A DNA stretch of 64,000 nt from Peredibacter sp045999315 (GCF_045999315.1 NZ_CP174607.1:124001-188000), one strand, 5' to 3'; counted from the first letter of the stretch, positions 1-9,092 are shown. The notes: generated by a model not told the origin, from the sequence alone. Translations and numbers: made by a program.

Positions 1-311
1 ATAAAGAAAGAAATAATGATCGCCTTCGGCTCCGGCCAGCGCACTAATTCTTTGATGAGTTCACGGATGGACTTTAATTGATACAAGCGCACTTTAAACC
101 AACGGTTGATAAGGAAGAGCGAGGCCAACTTCCCAACAATCAAAATTTCCCAATGGTTATTATGAAGCCACGATTCGACGATGCTGATTTCGTGGTCCAA
201 AAGAAAGTGAAAGAAAGCGCCGATGGAAGTTAAGATGAGCACGACCACTACGTACAGCAGCTGGTAGGCACCATAATATCTAACGTTCTTTAAGAGATTT
301 CCTTCAAACAT
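1..311 (-). CDS. Membrane protein, 3' part missing
   Basis: The gene starts at an ATG at 311 that overlaps the stop of the preceding minus-strand gene by one base (TAATG), and it runs off the left edge of the window. The 103 visible codons are open throughout. They hold a first hydrophobic segment at about residues 15-37, a second at about 60-75, and the beginning of a third at the edge, with basic loops between. I do not recognise the family. It is the last visible gene of the sppA-lapB operon, so an envelope role is plausible but unproven. Confidence 0.6.
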   Translation of the reverse strand, partial: MFEGNLLKNVRYYGAYQLLYVVVVLILTSIGAFFHFLLDHEISIVESWLHNNHWEILIVGKLASLFLINRWFKVRLYQLKSIRELIKELVRWPEPKAIIISFF

Positions 312-1300
312 TAAAGCACTTTCTCTTCTGGTGAAAGCCACTTCACCTGCATCTCAGGAGAAGGATAAAGACGGACATAGTCCTTATACTGCACGTTCAC
401 TTTGAGGAAACGATCAATCTTTCCCAGCAGACGGAAATAGGTGTTCCACAATTCTGGATTCGATTTTAAGTACGCATCCATTTTCTTAGTGATCTCAAAC
501 TGCTGCTGAAACGTATACCCTTTCTGATTGATCTGATTGGTGTAATTTTTCAGAAGTTCTTCCACCATTGAAAGATCCGGCTTCGCACCGTAGAAGTTTG
601 TTCCCGCCAGTTTGGACATCTTGGCCGTGGCCACGTTCTTTTTAAAATAACCGGCCTCAAGACGGAAATAATCTTCCAGAAGTAGAAGTGAGATTTCCAG
701 TTTTGAGAGATCCATTGAGCGAACAAAAGGCACCGAAAGAAGAAAAATCATCTCCTCATTTCCAGGAAGTGCCGCCCTTACCATTGTTGGCGTATTAAGC
801 ATCAGAATCTTGAATTTCTTTTGATAGAACCCGAGGTTCTGCAGAATTTTTCTGAAACTTTCTTCCAGACCGTAATCAGGCTTTTCAAAGTCCCAGTTTA
901 AAAGCTGGGCATTTTTGACGAGCCAGTATTCAGAAACAAATCCCCAAAGTTCAGATTCGGTCGGATAGTTATATCTTCCCTTCTCTACTAGGGTCTGTTC
1001 TTTCTTTAGAATTTGAACTTGTTTTTCTTTGTTCTTAGCGGCCTGAGAGAGCCCATCTTGCTGAAGAACTTTCTTGATGCTTTTGAAGTTCACCACCTCA
1101 AGCTCTTTCTCTTCCTGCAATTTTTCAGTCTGGCCCATGGCCGGAGCAAGGAAAAGGAGTTTAAAGGTGGCAAGTCCAAGGCAAAGTTGAGTAAGCGCGG
1201 AGACGTACGGTCGAGTACGTCGCACAAGCGAACGAGACTTTAACGCCGGAATTGACCCTTTAAAGTTCTTTTCAATTAACACGGGTTTCCCCTTGGACAT
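311..1300 (-). CDS. Membrane-anchored protein resembling an inactive M48-type peptidase
   Basis: This is a 329-residue protein with a basic N-terminus, one hydrophobic segment at about residues 36-55 and a long periplasmic or cytosolic remainder. Around residues 165-225 it carries a stretch that reads like M48 metallopeptidases (a 'v.aALPGneemIFll' block followed by a helix). The zinc-binding HExxH is absent; the equivalent helix reads LLLLEDYFRLE. The match is my own pattern reading, not a search. The annotated ATG at 1300 has no good ribosome site. A GTG six codons on (1282) follows AAGGGG at good spacing and may be the true start. The gene overlaps the end of the preceding gene and is coupled to the next by TAATG. 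Confidence 0.55.
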   Translation of the reverse strand: MSKGKPVLIEKNFKGSIPALKSRSLVRRTRPYVSALTQLCLGLATFKLLFLAPAMGQTEKLQEEKELEVVNFKSIKKVLQQDGLSQAAKNKEKQVQILKKEQTLVEKGRYNYPTESELWGFVSEYWLVKNAQLLNWDFEKPDYGLEESFRKILQNLGFYQKKFKILMLNTPTMVRAALPGNEEMIFLLSVPFVRSMDLSKLEISLLLLEDYFRLEAGYFKKNVATAKMSKLAGTNFYGAKPDLSMVEELLKNYTNQINQKGYTFQQQFEITKKMDAYLKSNPELWNTYFRLLGKIDRFLKVNVQYKDYVRLYPSPEMQVKWLSPEEKVL

Positions 1301-1664
1301 ACTGGTCGTTCAAGCGACCCCAATAGTAGAGCTCCGAAAGGTCCATGTTAAAAGCATCAAAAAACTTTGGGTACTTTCCTTGGAAACACTCCGGTCTTTT
1401 TTCAGAGAGAAATTGTTTAAGTACAAATCCGCGGTAGTCTGCGACTTGTACATAGGCCCACTCAGGGGCGGCAGAAACTTTTGAAGACTCAATGACCTTC
1501 ACAGGGTGAGAACATTGAATCGTCGTTAAACTCGCAGAAGTTTTTACTGATGATTGATGAACGTGTCCGAACATAGGTGTGAAATAAAATACTCCGACTA
1601 CTTTTTCGTCAGTTGAAACTGTTTCAGCAAAAAGGAGACTTGGGAGTAAAAGTATCCACCACAT
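1272..1664 (-). CDS. Secreted SH3-like small protein
   Basis: The chosen start is the ATG at 1664, preceded by GGAAGG and only 2 bases after the lapB stop; an upstream in-frame ATG would overlap lapB. The 130-residue product begins with a short hydrophobic signal peptide (MWWILLLPSLLFAE). It continues with a region whose spacing (hPVKVIESS...WAYVQVADYRGFV) resembles a bacterial SH3 domain, and a Tyr/Trp-rich C-terminus. Two cysteines may form a disulfide. SH3-like domains of this kind usually bind peptidoglycan or protein partners in the periplasm; here that is inference. The gene lies between lapB and the M48-like gene in one operon. Confidence 0.65.
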   Translation of the reverse strand: MWWILLLPSLLFAETVSTDEKVVGVFYFTPMFGHVHQSSVKTSASLTTIQCSHPVKVIESSKVSAAPEWAYVQVADYRGFVLKQFLSEKRPECFQGKYPKFFDAFNMDLSELYYWGRLNDQYVQGETRVN

Positions 1665-1666
1665 TC

Positions 1667-2896
1667 TTATACCTTCCAACGGAACTGGATTGTTTCCCAG
1701 TTGTGACACTGAGGACATCTCCAGAAGATTTCGTCCGAGTTATAACCACATTGTGAACAATAGTGACGAGTAAGAGAATTATGAAGATTATTCAAAAGCG
1801 TTTTCGTATGCGCTAATGCTTCCTCAGTCTTTCCTACTTCAATCAAAATTTTAATGTATTCAACTTTCAGCACGTCACTTTGACCATGATTTTTCATCCA
1901 GTCGTCTAGAAGTGAGAAAGCATCTGTTGTTCTTTGAAGGTCTTTTAAAAGGCGAATCTTTGAAAGCACCACCGATGGAGAACTCATGAGATCAACATCT
2001 TTAAGTCCCAGGAAGTAGGTCTTAAGCTGGTTCAAGCGTTCTTTATATTCATCTTTTTGCGGAAGCTTAGGATTAAACTGATCCAATGATACGAAGATAA
2101 ACGTCGCATACATTGGGTGCTCTTTCAAAAGCTCAAGAAGAATGCTGTTGGCGTTCTCCATGTTTCCGAGCACAAGATAAAGTCTTAAGCGCAAAATTTT
2201 CGCCGAAACTGAAGGAGCAAAACGGAAGGCATCTTCCAACTCTTCAGCACATGCCTTGAACTGACCTTTATCAAAAAGCGCTTTCGCTTTCTGAACCAGG
2301 ATATGTGAAATCGTTTCCGACTGGTTTTCCTGCCCTACTTTTGAAAGCATGATGCGGTAGTTGTAGGCCTGGTCCCAATCTTCTGTGTCTTCAAAAATTC
2401 GGCAAAGAGCAAGAATCACATCGTGTTGATCACGGTTAATTTTTAATACGTCTTTGTAGGTTTCAACCGCTTTATCAATGAAGCCACCCTTATCAAAATC
2501 CAAGGCAAGTTCTTTTAAAGCTTGAAGACGAGTTGATTCAGAAATACTTTCACGCGCAATGAGTGAACGGTGAATAGAGATCGCTTTCTCGATCTCTCCG
2601 TTGGAGCGGAAAAGACCGCCAAGCGCAAAATAGGTATCAATAGTTTCACGGTTCAGGTCCACAGCGTTCAGGAACTCTTTAATCGCGAGGTCTTTGTTAC
2701 CATCAATGAGGTACTGAGTTGCATTTAAGAAAATGCGAGACTGTGCCTCAAAAATTGAATTTCGATATTTTTTAGAAAGCTTGACCGCTTTATCACGTTC
2801 AATAACGTAGTGATAAATGAGTACGAGAGTAATCACCACCGCCACAACTGTCAGTGCATGATCTTTTCCCCAATCTAGAAGAAAACTATAATCCAT
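1667..2896 (-). CDS. lapB: LapB-like tetratricopeptide protein (LPS assembly regulator)
   Basis: LapB (YciM) sits in the inner membrane and, in Enterobacteria, controls lipopolysaccharide synthesis by regulating turnover of LpxC by FtsH. The 409-residue protein has the family layout. There is one N-terminal membrane helix (about residues 12-30), a long array of TPR helices, and a C-terminal rubredoxin-like zinc knuckle with two pairs of cysteines (CSQCGY and WRCPQCHNW). That knuckle is the diagnostic feature. The start has AGGGAGT eight bases ahead and lies 8 bases after the sppA stop, so the two are co-transcribed. Whether it acts on LpxC in this organism is unknown. Confidence 0.85.
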   Translation of the reverse strand: MDYSFLLDWGKDHALTVVAVVITLVLIYHYVIERDKAVKLSKKYRNSIFEAQSRIFLNATQYLIDGNKDLAIKEFLNAVDLNRETIDTYFALGGLFRSNGEIEKAISIHRSLIARESISESTRLQALKELALDFDKGGFIDKAVETYKDVLKINRDQHDVILALCRIFEDTEDWDQAYNYRIMLSKVGQENQSETISHILVQKAKALFDKGQFKACAEELEDAFRFAPSVSAKILRLRLYLVLGNMENANSILLELLKEHPMYATFIFVSLDQFNPKLPQKDEYKERLNQLKTYFLGLKDVDLMSSPSVVLSKIRLLKDLQRTTDAFSLLDDWMKNHGQSDVLKVEYIKILIEVGKTEEALAHTKTLLNNLHNSLTRHYCSQCGYNSDEIFWRCPQCHNWETIQFRWKV

Positions 2897-2904
2897 CGGA
2901 CTCC

Positions 2905-3825
2905 CTACGGTTTAAAGAGGAAAGCCGGCGTAGTCTTCGTCTCTACTTTGTTTCTGATAAATGAAAGAGTATCTTCAGTATCTTGCAAAAACTCAGAGAT
3001 AGAAAACTTCTTACGGGCCGGCTTCATGTAACGAAGAGCAAACTTCCCTTCGAGCTTCATTTCTTTATGGATGGCACGGCCTGCCTGCCATAAACTTCCA
3101 ACTTCATCTACAAGGCCAAGTTCTTTTGCTTCCATACCGTGGAAGATCTGACCTTGAGCAAGTTCAGTAATGTCTTTTTTCAAACGGTCCTTACGAACAG
3201 CAGAGATATCGTCCATGAACTGTTTATGAGTTCCAGCGAGAAGAGTATTTAAGAAGGCACGTTCTTCTTCAGTCATTGGACGGCCCGGATTACCAATATC
3301 TTTGTAACGGCCGGCCTTGATTGTTTCTTGCTTATACTTCGCCCATGCGAAAAGCTCAGAAAGGTCCGCCATCTGCATGATCACACCAATTGAACCAGTC
3401 AATGTACCAGCATTGGCCCAGATTTTACGAGTGGCCGCACCAATATAGTAACCACCAGAAGCGGCCACGGTACCGAAAGAAGCATAAATGGGTTTCTTCT
3501 TATCAATACGTCTTACCTCTTCATAGATTTCCTGAGTCGGAGCCACAGCACCGCCGGGAGAATCAATACGAAGAATGATGGCCTTGATTTCTTTTTCTTC
3601 TTCAGCTGCAATTAGCATCTCAACGACTTTCTTTGATTCCATAATTTCATTTTCAATTGGAATCACGGCGATCGGCGCTGATTTAGAATCCATCAGTCCT
3701 TCACCCATCGAAGTAGTTTGCTTTAGTTGTGAAACTGTATAGAAAGCAAAAATGAGGAACACAAAAAATAGAACAGTAACGAGGATAAAAATACCAACTA
3801 TCCCTTTGGATCTTTCACGGCTCAA
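2905..3825 (-). CDS. sppA: Signal peptide peptidase SppA, short form
   Basis: SppA is an inner-membrane serine protease that degrades released signal peptides using a Ser/Lys pair. The protein has one N-terminal membrane helix (about residues 9-31), a RIDSPGGAV strand, the nucleophile region SFGTVAASGGYYI, the TLTGSIGV segment and a Lys in GRYKDIG that fits the general base. At 306 residues it is the single-domain form, about half the length of E. coli SppA, as in Bacillus and many other bacteria. The start codon is TTG, supported by AAGGAG six bases upstream. It is the first gene of a five-gene minus-strand operon with lapB. Confidence 0.92.
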   Translation of the reverse strand: MSRERSKGIVGIFILVTVLFFVFLIFAFYTVSQLKQTTSMGEGLMDSKSAPIAVIPIENEIMESKKVVEMLIAAEEEKEIKAIILRIDSPGGAVAPTQEIYEEVRRIDKKKPIYASFGTVAASGGYYIGAATRKIWANAGTLTGSIGVIMQMADLSELFAWAKYKQETIKAGRYKDIGNPGRPMTEEERAFLNTLLAGTHKQFMDDISAVRKDRLKKDITELAQGQIFHGMEAKELGLVDEVGSLWQAGRAIHKEMKLEGKFALRYMKPARKKFSISEFLQDTEDTLSFIRNKVETKTTPAFLFKP

Positions 3826-3896
3826 GCGGAACTCCTTCCCTAAGTTTCCAGAGCCTTAAGTATATCTAACTTTTAGATATTTGTGAAAAGTTTGTC

Positions 3897-5243
3897 CTAG
3901 AAATAGAGGCCCTTACCTGCACATGAGGCCTCAGTACGCTTAACCTGTTGAACCAACCAAGAATTAGGGCCGAGTGAAGCACTCTGCTTAATTCTGTCGT
4001 ATTCGCGGGCATACTGCTCAGCAATTCCTATACCCTCAACCACAACCAGGGTCTCATCGTTGATATAGTTCGCTGCTTCGGACCAGTTTTGCGAGCCGAC
4101 TACTACAGCTCTACGGTCAACTACGGCAAATTTATGATGGAGCATGTCACCTTTTGGAAGGTTAGCATAACCAGCTTCTTGAACTGGGTTTCTCCAAGGA
4201 TTGTTATCAGGTTCGTATTCGCATTTTGAATTCAAAAGACCAATTCCCATCAAATCCAAAAGTTCTGAGTATTCGCGGAAAGCAAAAGACGGCTGAATAA
4301 TCACACCGATATTTACACCAGCATCGTGTCTTCTTTCCATAATGTCGGCCAGACGTTGATCAGAGAACACAAACAAAGCGGCCTTAATTGATTGAGTTGA
4401 GCGCGAAAGAACCTTGGCGATAAGACCATTCACGGAGTCTTCCCAATTAAACCTCGCAGATGTTGGCGAGAACTGAACAGTGAGTTTCACCCCACGAACC
4501 ACGACTGTTTGTGGTGGACGGTAGGCCTTGTTCTGACCGAAATTTCCATGACGGCCATTGCCCCAAAGTTGAGCAAACTCTTGAGTGAAGATTTGAGCAA
4601 ACTGCGGGCTTTGAACCACAATCATTGAGTTCGCGTTACCACGAGATTGAGGAGCAAGAACATCTCCATGAATACAGCTCATGGTGAAGTTCGCCGTACT
4701 CACAACCGTCGATTTTCCGTCTACGATGATGAACTTATGGTGCATCAGACCTGAACCACGAGAGGCATCAAACGTATCGTCCATGATCGGAACCTGAGCG
4801 GCCCTTAACATATAGATGGCATCACGAGTTTCTAGCTCATTCTTTTCAATTCTACCGTTACGGTTAGCATCGACGAAGGCCACAAGATCGTTCACACGAG
4901 AGGCCTCGTGCTCATTATCTTCAGTGGAATCACGTTGAGAGGTCACATCGAAGTTATAATTGTTTTCAATAACAAGACGAACATCCACACCCTGCTTCTT
5001 TTTATTAATCAGGGCCTGGGCGATTAGAGGAAGACGAATTTCTTGAACGGCAACATAGATACTTTTTTTGGCCGAGGCGATCTGGTCAATAATCACGGCC
5101 TCAAGGTTGTCACCATTGCGAGTGATATTACGATAAGGATCTGTATAACGAGTGCTTGTTTTTTGATTGAAATATGCAGACACACTTCCAAAAGCAGAAG
5201 TTGAAATGACCAGGCCTAGTGTTAATAGCTGCCAGTACTTCAT
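3897..5243 (-). CDS. Secreted phospholipase D-like protein with EF-hand loop
   Basis: Two HKD motifs of the PLD superfamily are present (HHKFIIVDG at about residues 168-176 and HHKFAVVDRR near 370), so the chain probably folds into one active site of two halves that hydrolyses a phosphodiester in lipid or nucleic acid. The ATG at 5243 follows a strong GGGAGGG and begins a clean signal peptide (MKYWQLLTLGLVISTSAFG). The longer open frame upstream is not supported. Between the first strand and the first HKD lies DANRNGRIEKNE, a complete 12-residue EF-hand loop with D, N, N, G, I and E at positions 1, 3, 5, 6, 8 and 12, suggesting calcium binding. It stands alone. Substrate is unknown. Confidence 0.85.
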   Translation of the reverse strand: MKYWQLLTLGLVISTSAFGSVSAYFNQKTSTRYTDPYRNITRNGDNLEAVIIDQIASAKKSIYVAVQEIRLPLIAQALINKKKQGVDVRLVIENNYNFDVTSQRDSTEDNEHEASRVNDLVAFVDANRNGRIEKNELETRDAIYMLRAAQVPIMDDTFDASRGSGLMHHKFIIVDGKSTVVSTANFTMSCIHGDVLAPQSRGNANSMIVVQSPQFAQIFTQEFAQLWGNGRHGNFGQNKAYRPPQTVVVRGVKLTVQFSPTSARFNWEDSVNGLIAKVLSRSTQSIKAALFVFSDQRLADIMERRHDAGVNIGVIIQPSFAFREYSELLDLMGIGLLNSKCEYEPDNNPWRNPVQEAGYANLPKGDMLHHKFAVVDRRAVVVGSQNWSEAANYINDETLVVVEGIGIAEQYAREYDRIKQSASLGPNSWLVQQVKRTEASCAGKGLYF

Positions 5244-5455
5244 AGTCCCTCCCAATATATCAACGAGACTAATACCTGACTTAAACTCTCCTAATACATG
5301 ATGGTATGTCACTCAAAAAATGAGAATTAACAAAAACCGAACCTTTTTACTCAGTCTAAATCACTGAAATCACGACCTCGCTATAGTTTTTATTCGAAGC
5401 TCCGAAGAGAAGAATATGGGTGCCGCTGCGCCCTTAAGCTAAGGAAAGGTATTTT

Positions 5456-5713
5456 ATGGTTAAGAATTTAATTTTATTAGGACTTCTTACTTGGGTTAGC
5501 TTTTCATACGCAAAACACCCAGTTGCCCAAGAATCAATGGGTGACGCTGAATCCTATAAAGTAGAAAAAGCCGTGGAAGAACAAGAAGCTCAACGTTCAG
5601 TTGCTGGTGAAAAAATCAAAAAGCAAAAGAAAGTTCAGCATGGCGACTCTCCAGCGAGAGAGCCTATGGGCGAACCTGGTTCTGAAGTACGCTACTGGCA
5701 ATACTCGGAATAA
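5456..5713 (+). CDS. Small secreted protein of unknown function
   Basis: The 85-residue product starts with a signal peptide (MVKNLILLGLLTWVSFSYA), and AAGGAAAGG lies just ahead of the ATG. The mature part is about 65 residues, highly charged, without cysteines, and probably disordered or helical. A short motif occurs twice, once after the signal peptide (PVAQESMGDAES) and once near the end (SPAREPMGEPGS). Its last 50 bases overlap convergently the end of rlmN. I do not recognise a family. Confidence 0.6.
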   Translation: MVKNLILLGLLTWVSFSYAKHPVAQESMGDAESYKVEKAVEEQEAQRSVAGEKIKKQKKVQHGDSPAREPMGEPGSEVRYWQYSE

Positions 5714-6788
5714 CTTTCGGCTCTGAATCTTTGTTCCAAAGGTTCAGCTTATCGAACTCACTCTTCAGCTGTCCGCATGCCGCAAGGATATCACTACCCT
5801 TCGTCGTGCGGATGGTGCACGTAAATCCACGCTTAATCATCTGATCCAAGAACCACATGATCTTCTGCTCTGAAGGACGCTTGTATTTCGAGCCAGGGAA
5901 CTCATTGAATGGAATAAGGTTGATCTTCGACTCTTTCGAGTTAAGAAGATTGGCCAGAGCTTCAACGTCTTCCGAACCATCATTCATACCATCAATAAGA
6001 AGGTACTCATACGTGATACGACGGTGAGCTTTAAGAGGAATCATCTTGATCGCTTTAAAGAGACGTTCAAGATCATACACTTTATTAATCGGCATAAGCT
6101 CAGTACGAACATTGTTACGTGCTGAGTGAAGTGAAAGAGCAATGTTCACCGGAGGGAAATCCAGCGCCATTTTTTCAATCGCCGGAACAAGTCCAGAAGT
6201 AGAAAGAGTAATACGACGTTGGCCAAGCCCCATCCCCTTCTCACTCATGAAAATCAGCGTGGCCTTTTTCATGTTCTCGAAGTTGTGGAGAGGTTCACCC
6301 TGGCCCATATAAACGATATTCGTAAGTTTCTCTTCTTGAGAAACATTCTGAATTAACCAGTTTTGAATCGTGATGTACTGAAGAACAACTTCACTTGCTT
6401 TCAAATGACGTTTAAGACCCTGAGTGGCCGTGTGACAGAAAGTACAACCAACCGCACATCCAACTTGTGAAGACACACAAAGAGTCAGTCGATCACGTGC
6501 CGGAATCGCCACTGTTTCAACTGTTTGACCATCAGTCATTTTCACTAGGAATTTACGAGTGCCATCTTTTGAAAGACCATGCCATACCACTTTTAAAAGT
6601 GAGAAGTCATAGTTCTCAGCGAAGAAGTCTTTCGCTTTATTCGAAACGTTCGACCATTCTTTTGGATCGTAGACATACTTCTTGTAGACCCAATCAAAAA
6701 TCTGGGTAGCACCAAAAGGACTAAATCCCTTCTCTGTTAAAAGGGCCTTTAACTCGTCGTATGTGAGGTCGAAAAATGATGGTTTCAT
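5664..6788 (-). CDS. rlmN: Dual-specificity RNA methyltransferase RlmN
   Basis: RlmN is a radical-SAM enzyme that methylates C2 of A2503 in 23S rRNA and A37 in some tRNAs. The radical-SAM triad is CAVGCTFCHTATQG, and the C-terminal catalytic cysteine lies in the ILAACGQL segment. Family blocks such as YMGQGEPLHNF and ITLSTSGLVP are intact. I place the start at the ATG at 6788, which gives the usual N-terminus (KPSFFDLTYDELKALL). Longer in-frame starts lack ribosome sites and homology. The end overlaps the convergent small secreted-protein gene by 50 bases, which is unusual but needs no frameshift. Confidence 0.93.
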   Translation of the reverse strand: MKPSFFDLTYDELKALLTEKGFSPFGATQIFDWVYKKYVYDPKEWSNVSNKAKDFFAENYDFSLLKVVWHGLSKDGTRKFLVKMTDGQTVETVAIPARDRLTLCVSSQVGCAVGCTFCHTATQGLKRHLKASEVVLQYITIQNWLIQNVSQEEKLTNIVYMGQGEPLHNFENMKKATLIFMSEKGMGLGQRRITLSTSGLVPAIEKMALDFPPVNIALSLHSARNNVRTELMPINKVYDLERLFKAIKMIPLKAHRRITYEYLLIDGMNDGSEDVEALANLLNSKESKINLIPFNEFPGSKYKRPSEQKIMWFLDQMIKRGFTCTIRTTKGSDILAACGQLKSEFDKLNLWNKDSEPKVIPSIASSVLQNQVRP

Positions 6789-6901
6789 AGATGCAGTATA
6801 AGTAGTGGAATGCACACTCATTTGCAAGGAGAAAGGGCCAGAGTGGTTAAGTTTACAATGGGTGAATTTGCTCAAGAGATTCGAGGAGTTACCCCCTCGA
6901 A

Positions 6902-7288
6902 CTAACTAAAAAGCTTACCGAAAAGCCCTTTCCTCTTCTGAGCAGCTTCGTTGATGATCTTCTCACCATACTTTTGGAAAATGCTCTGAAAGCTCGCCAG
7001 ATCCTTCGCCCCATCCAGACCAATATTGTAATCTTGAACAGAAATGAGCTGCACATCCGGAGCGTTTAACTCTTGGCTCACTCTTAAAGCGAAGTCTTTA
7101 AGATCATCAAGATTTAAAAACGTAAGGGCCTGGTGGTCAGCATTCGGGACTGATTTTGAAAGCTCCTGAAGCATCGAACGCTCAATGAATCCCTGGTCAT
7201 CAAAAAAATAAACCACATGATAACTGGCAGGTTTAAATTCCTCGTCTTGATTCTGAGAAGTTTGAAAATGATAAATAAGATTAAGCAT
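6902..7288 (-). CDS. Conserved-looking small cytosolic protein
   Basis: The 128-residue protein has no signal peptide or membrane helix. It starts at an ATG that overlaps the stop of the preceding 583-codon gene (TGATG), so the two are translationally coupled and probably work together. It has alternating hydrophobic strands early on (YHVVYFFDDQGF) and a basic C-terminal tail (AQKRKGLFGKLFS). I do not recognise a family. Confidence 0.6.
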   Translation of the reverse strand: MLNLIYHFQTSQNQDEEFKPASYHVVYFFDDQGFIERSMLQELSKSVPNADHQALTFLNLDDLKDFALRVSQELNAPDVQLISVQDYNIGLDGAKDLASFQSIFQKYGEKIINEAAQKRKGLFGKLFS

Positions 7289-9039
7289 CAGGCCTCCTCA
7301 TAGTGGCCAAAATCCAGAGCGATCTTTCCATTCGGAAGAAGCTCAACATCCACTCCATCCGGAGTCGATTTTGCCTGGGCCTTGATCGGATCAATCATTC
7401 TCATGAAGGCGAAGTGCTTGTGAGTTTTAATAGAGACAATCTTTTTGTAGCTAGTTGGATTATAAAAATTCACTCGACGAACATCCAGGTAAGAAAGTTC
7501 ATGGGGAGTTGTTCCGCGGATTCTCCAAAGACTAAACACATCTTCATCCATCTGCAGTTCAGGTTGAACCAGATTCAAATAACGGAAGATGTGCTGCCAA
7601 AATTTTTCTTTCTGAGGTTCTGAAAGAAGTTTCTCGCCTTCAAAAGTGATGAATCTTCCCTCTCCAAGCTCCACAATATTTGTAGTCGTGAGATAGTTCA
7701 CCGACTGCATTTTAAGATTATTCTCAAGTAAGAAAATCTGAAGCCGTTTATCCAAATCCGGATGAAGGCCCTCTAAATCGAGAAGGATTCTTTGACCCAT
7801 AAGAAAGAGCTTGAGGATCTGACTAAATTTTGTCCGATCAAGATCCCTACCATGGAAAAATTTAATTTTGTCGTGATGAACATCAATCCATTCCGGAGTA
7901 AATTCTAATTCATCATGACGCTGATAAAGCCAGCGAAAGTGCTTGTCTAAAAATGAAGTAAGTCCCAGACGCTGAAACTCTTCTCCTGTTCTTCCACCGA
8001 ACAGAGAAATGACTCCGAAAGGTCTGAATTCTTCCGTCAGTTCCGCACTGTAACTTTCATAATTATAACGTTCAGCAATTTCACGACTGCCGAAATGCTC
8101 ACCCAAAATTCTTTCAAGGGAATCTTTCTTTTCTTTTTGTGTTAGAAGAGCGCTGGAGATCCATTGATGATTAACATAATGATTGAAAAGATCTCTAGTG
8201 TACTCAAGTTGGGACTTTCCACCATCAAATGAACGCTCAATGGTTTCCTTTGGTCCAGCTCCTAAGACCACGATGCTCTGAGATCCACCCCAAAATGGTG
8301 AAAGGCCCGCTTCAGCAGTCGTTTTAAAAAGGGCCGAAACTTCTTCTGTAAAAATGTCCTTCAATTGGGCCTCACGTTTTGTTTCCGTGAGATCATTCCC
8401 ATTTGGATTTGCCTTCTTTAAATAACGAGAAAAGCCCTGCTCAAAGGCCAGAGAACGATCTTCCATGAAAGAAAGATTCTTACCATCTTGGTGATATGAA
8501 AATTGAGCTCCCCAAACTGGGGCCTTGATTTTTGAAGAGGCCAAAAAAGACCCAAAGGCCTTAACAAAAGAAGCAAATGATTGGAAAACTTTTGGCTCAA
8601 AAAATGAGTACATCTTATTGAGCTTCAACTCCTGATCGAGCACCGCCAGATGAACACCATCTGTATTGATGCTCATGACCCGGGCCGCTGTCACTGGTAC
8701 CCCGCCATTTGGTAAAAAGGGGGCCGGAGTCAGAGGCAAAATCCAACAGAATTTACGGCCATGGTGCGTTAACAGCTGAGTCAGACGCAGAATGTCTCGC
8801 TCAGGTTGAATGCGACCAAAATCCCAATCGCTGGCCGATTCCGCATGGAACCCCCAGTATAGAGGGATAAAAACCACTTCATGTGGTGGGAACTGGAGAA
8901 TTCGACTCTCCCAAAGTGCAGCTGAAGTCTTCCAATAAAAGAACCACTGTTCACCTGGTCGTACCGGATCTCCATTCTTAGAAGAATCTTCCAAATAACT
9001 CAAAAATGACTCCGAAAATAAACGCAAAGTTACTGTCAT
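7288..9039 (-). CDS. Large protein of unknown function, possibly with a glycoside-hydrolase-like barrel
   Basis: This is a 583-residue soluble protein without a signal peptide. The first 150 residues (…VVFIPLYWGFHAESASDWDF…RDILRLTQLLTHHGRKFCWILPLTP…) have the rhythm of the first strands of a TIM-barrel glycosidase such as GH42 or GH35: a strand ending in W.G.H, a W.F, then an aspartate-bearing helix and a G-led strand. The likeness is visual only and I see no assured catalytic pair. Histidines and aromatics are frequent. The gene is coupled to the following 128-codon gene by TGATG and separated from rlmN, which lies downstream on the same strand. Confidence 0.55.
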   Translation of the reverse strand: MTVTLRLFSESFLSYLEDSSKNGDPVRPGEQWFFYWKTSAALWESRILQFPPHEVVFIPLYWGFHAESASDWDFGRIQPERDILRLTQLLTHHGRKFCWILPLTPAPFLPNGGVPVTAARVMSINTDGVHLAVLDQELKLNKMYSFFEPKVFQSFASFVKAFGSFLASSKIKAPVWGAQFSYHQDGKNLSFMEDRSLAFEQGFSRYLKKANPNGNDLTETKREAQLKDIFTEEVSALFKTTAEAGLSPFWGGSQSIVVLGAGPKETIERSFDGGKSQLEYTRDLFNHYVNHQWISSALLTQKEKKDSLERILGEHFGSREIAERYNYESYSAELTEEFRPFGVISLFGGRTGEEFQRLGLTSFLDKHFRWLYQRHDELEFTPEWIDVHHDKIKFFHGRDLDRTKFSQILKLFLMGQRILLDLEGLHPDLDKRLQIFLLENNLKMQSVNYLTTTNIVELGEGRFITFEGEKLLSEPQKEKFWQHIFRYLNLVQPELQMDEDVFSLWRIRGTTPHELSYLDVRRVNFYNPTSYKKIVSIKTHKHFAFMRMIDPIKAQAKSTPDGVDVELLPNGKIALDFGHYEEA

Positions 9040-9092
9040 TTTAGCTTAATAAAGAAGGAGAAGTGTATCAAAATATGTAGACCTTGATTTGA

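Noticed and set aside
6789..6875. A longer N-terminus for RlmN from a TTG at 6875
   Set aside because: No ribosome site and no family resemblance upstream of the ATG at 6788.
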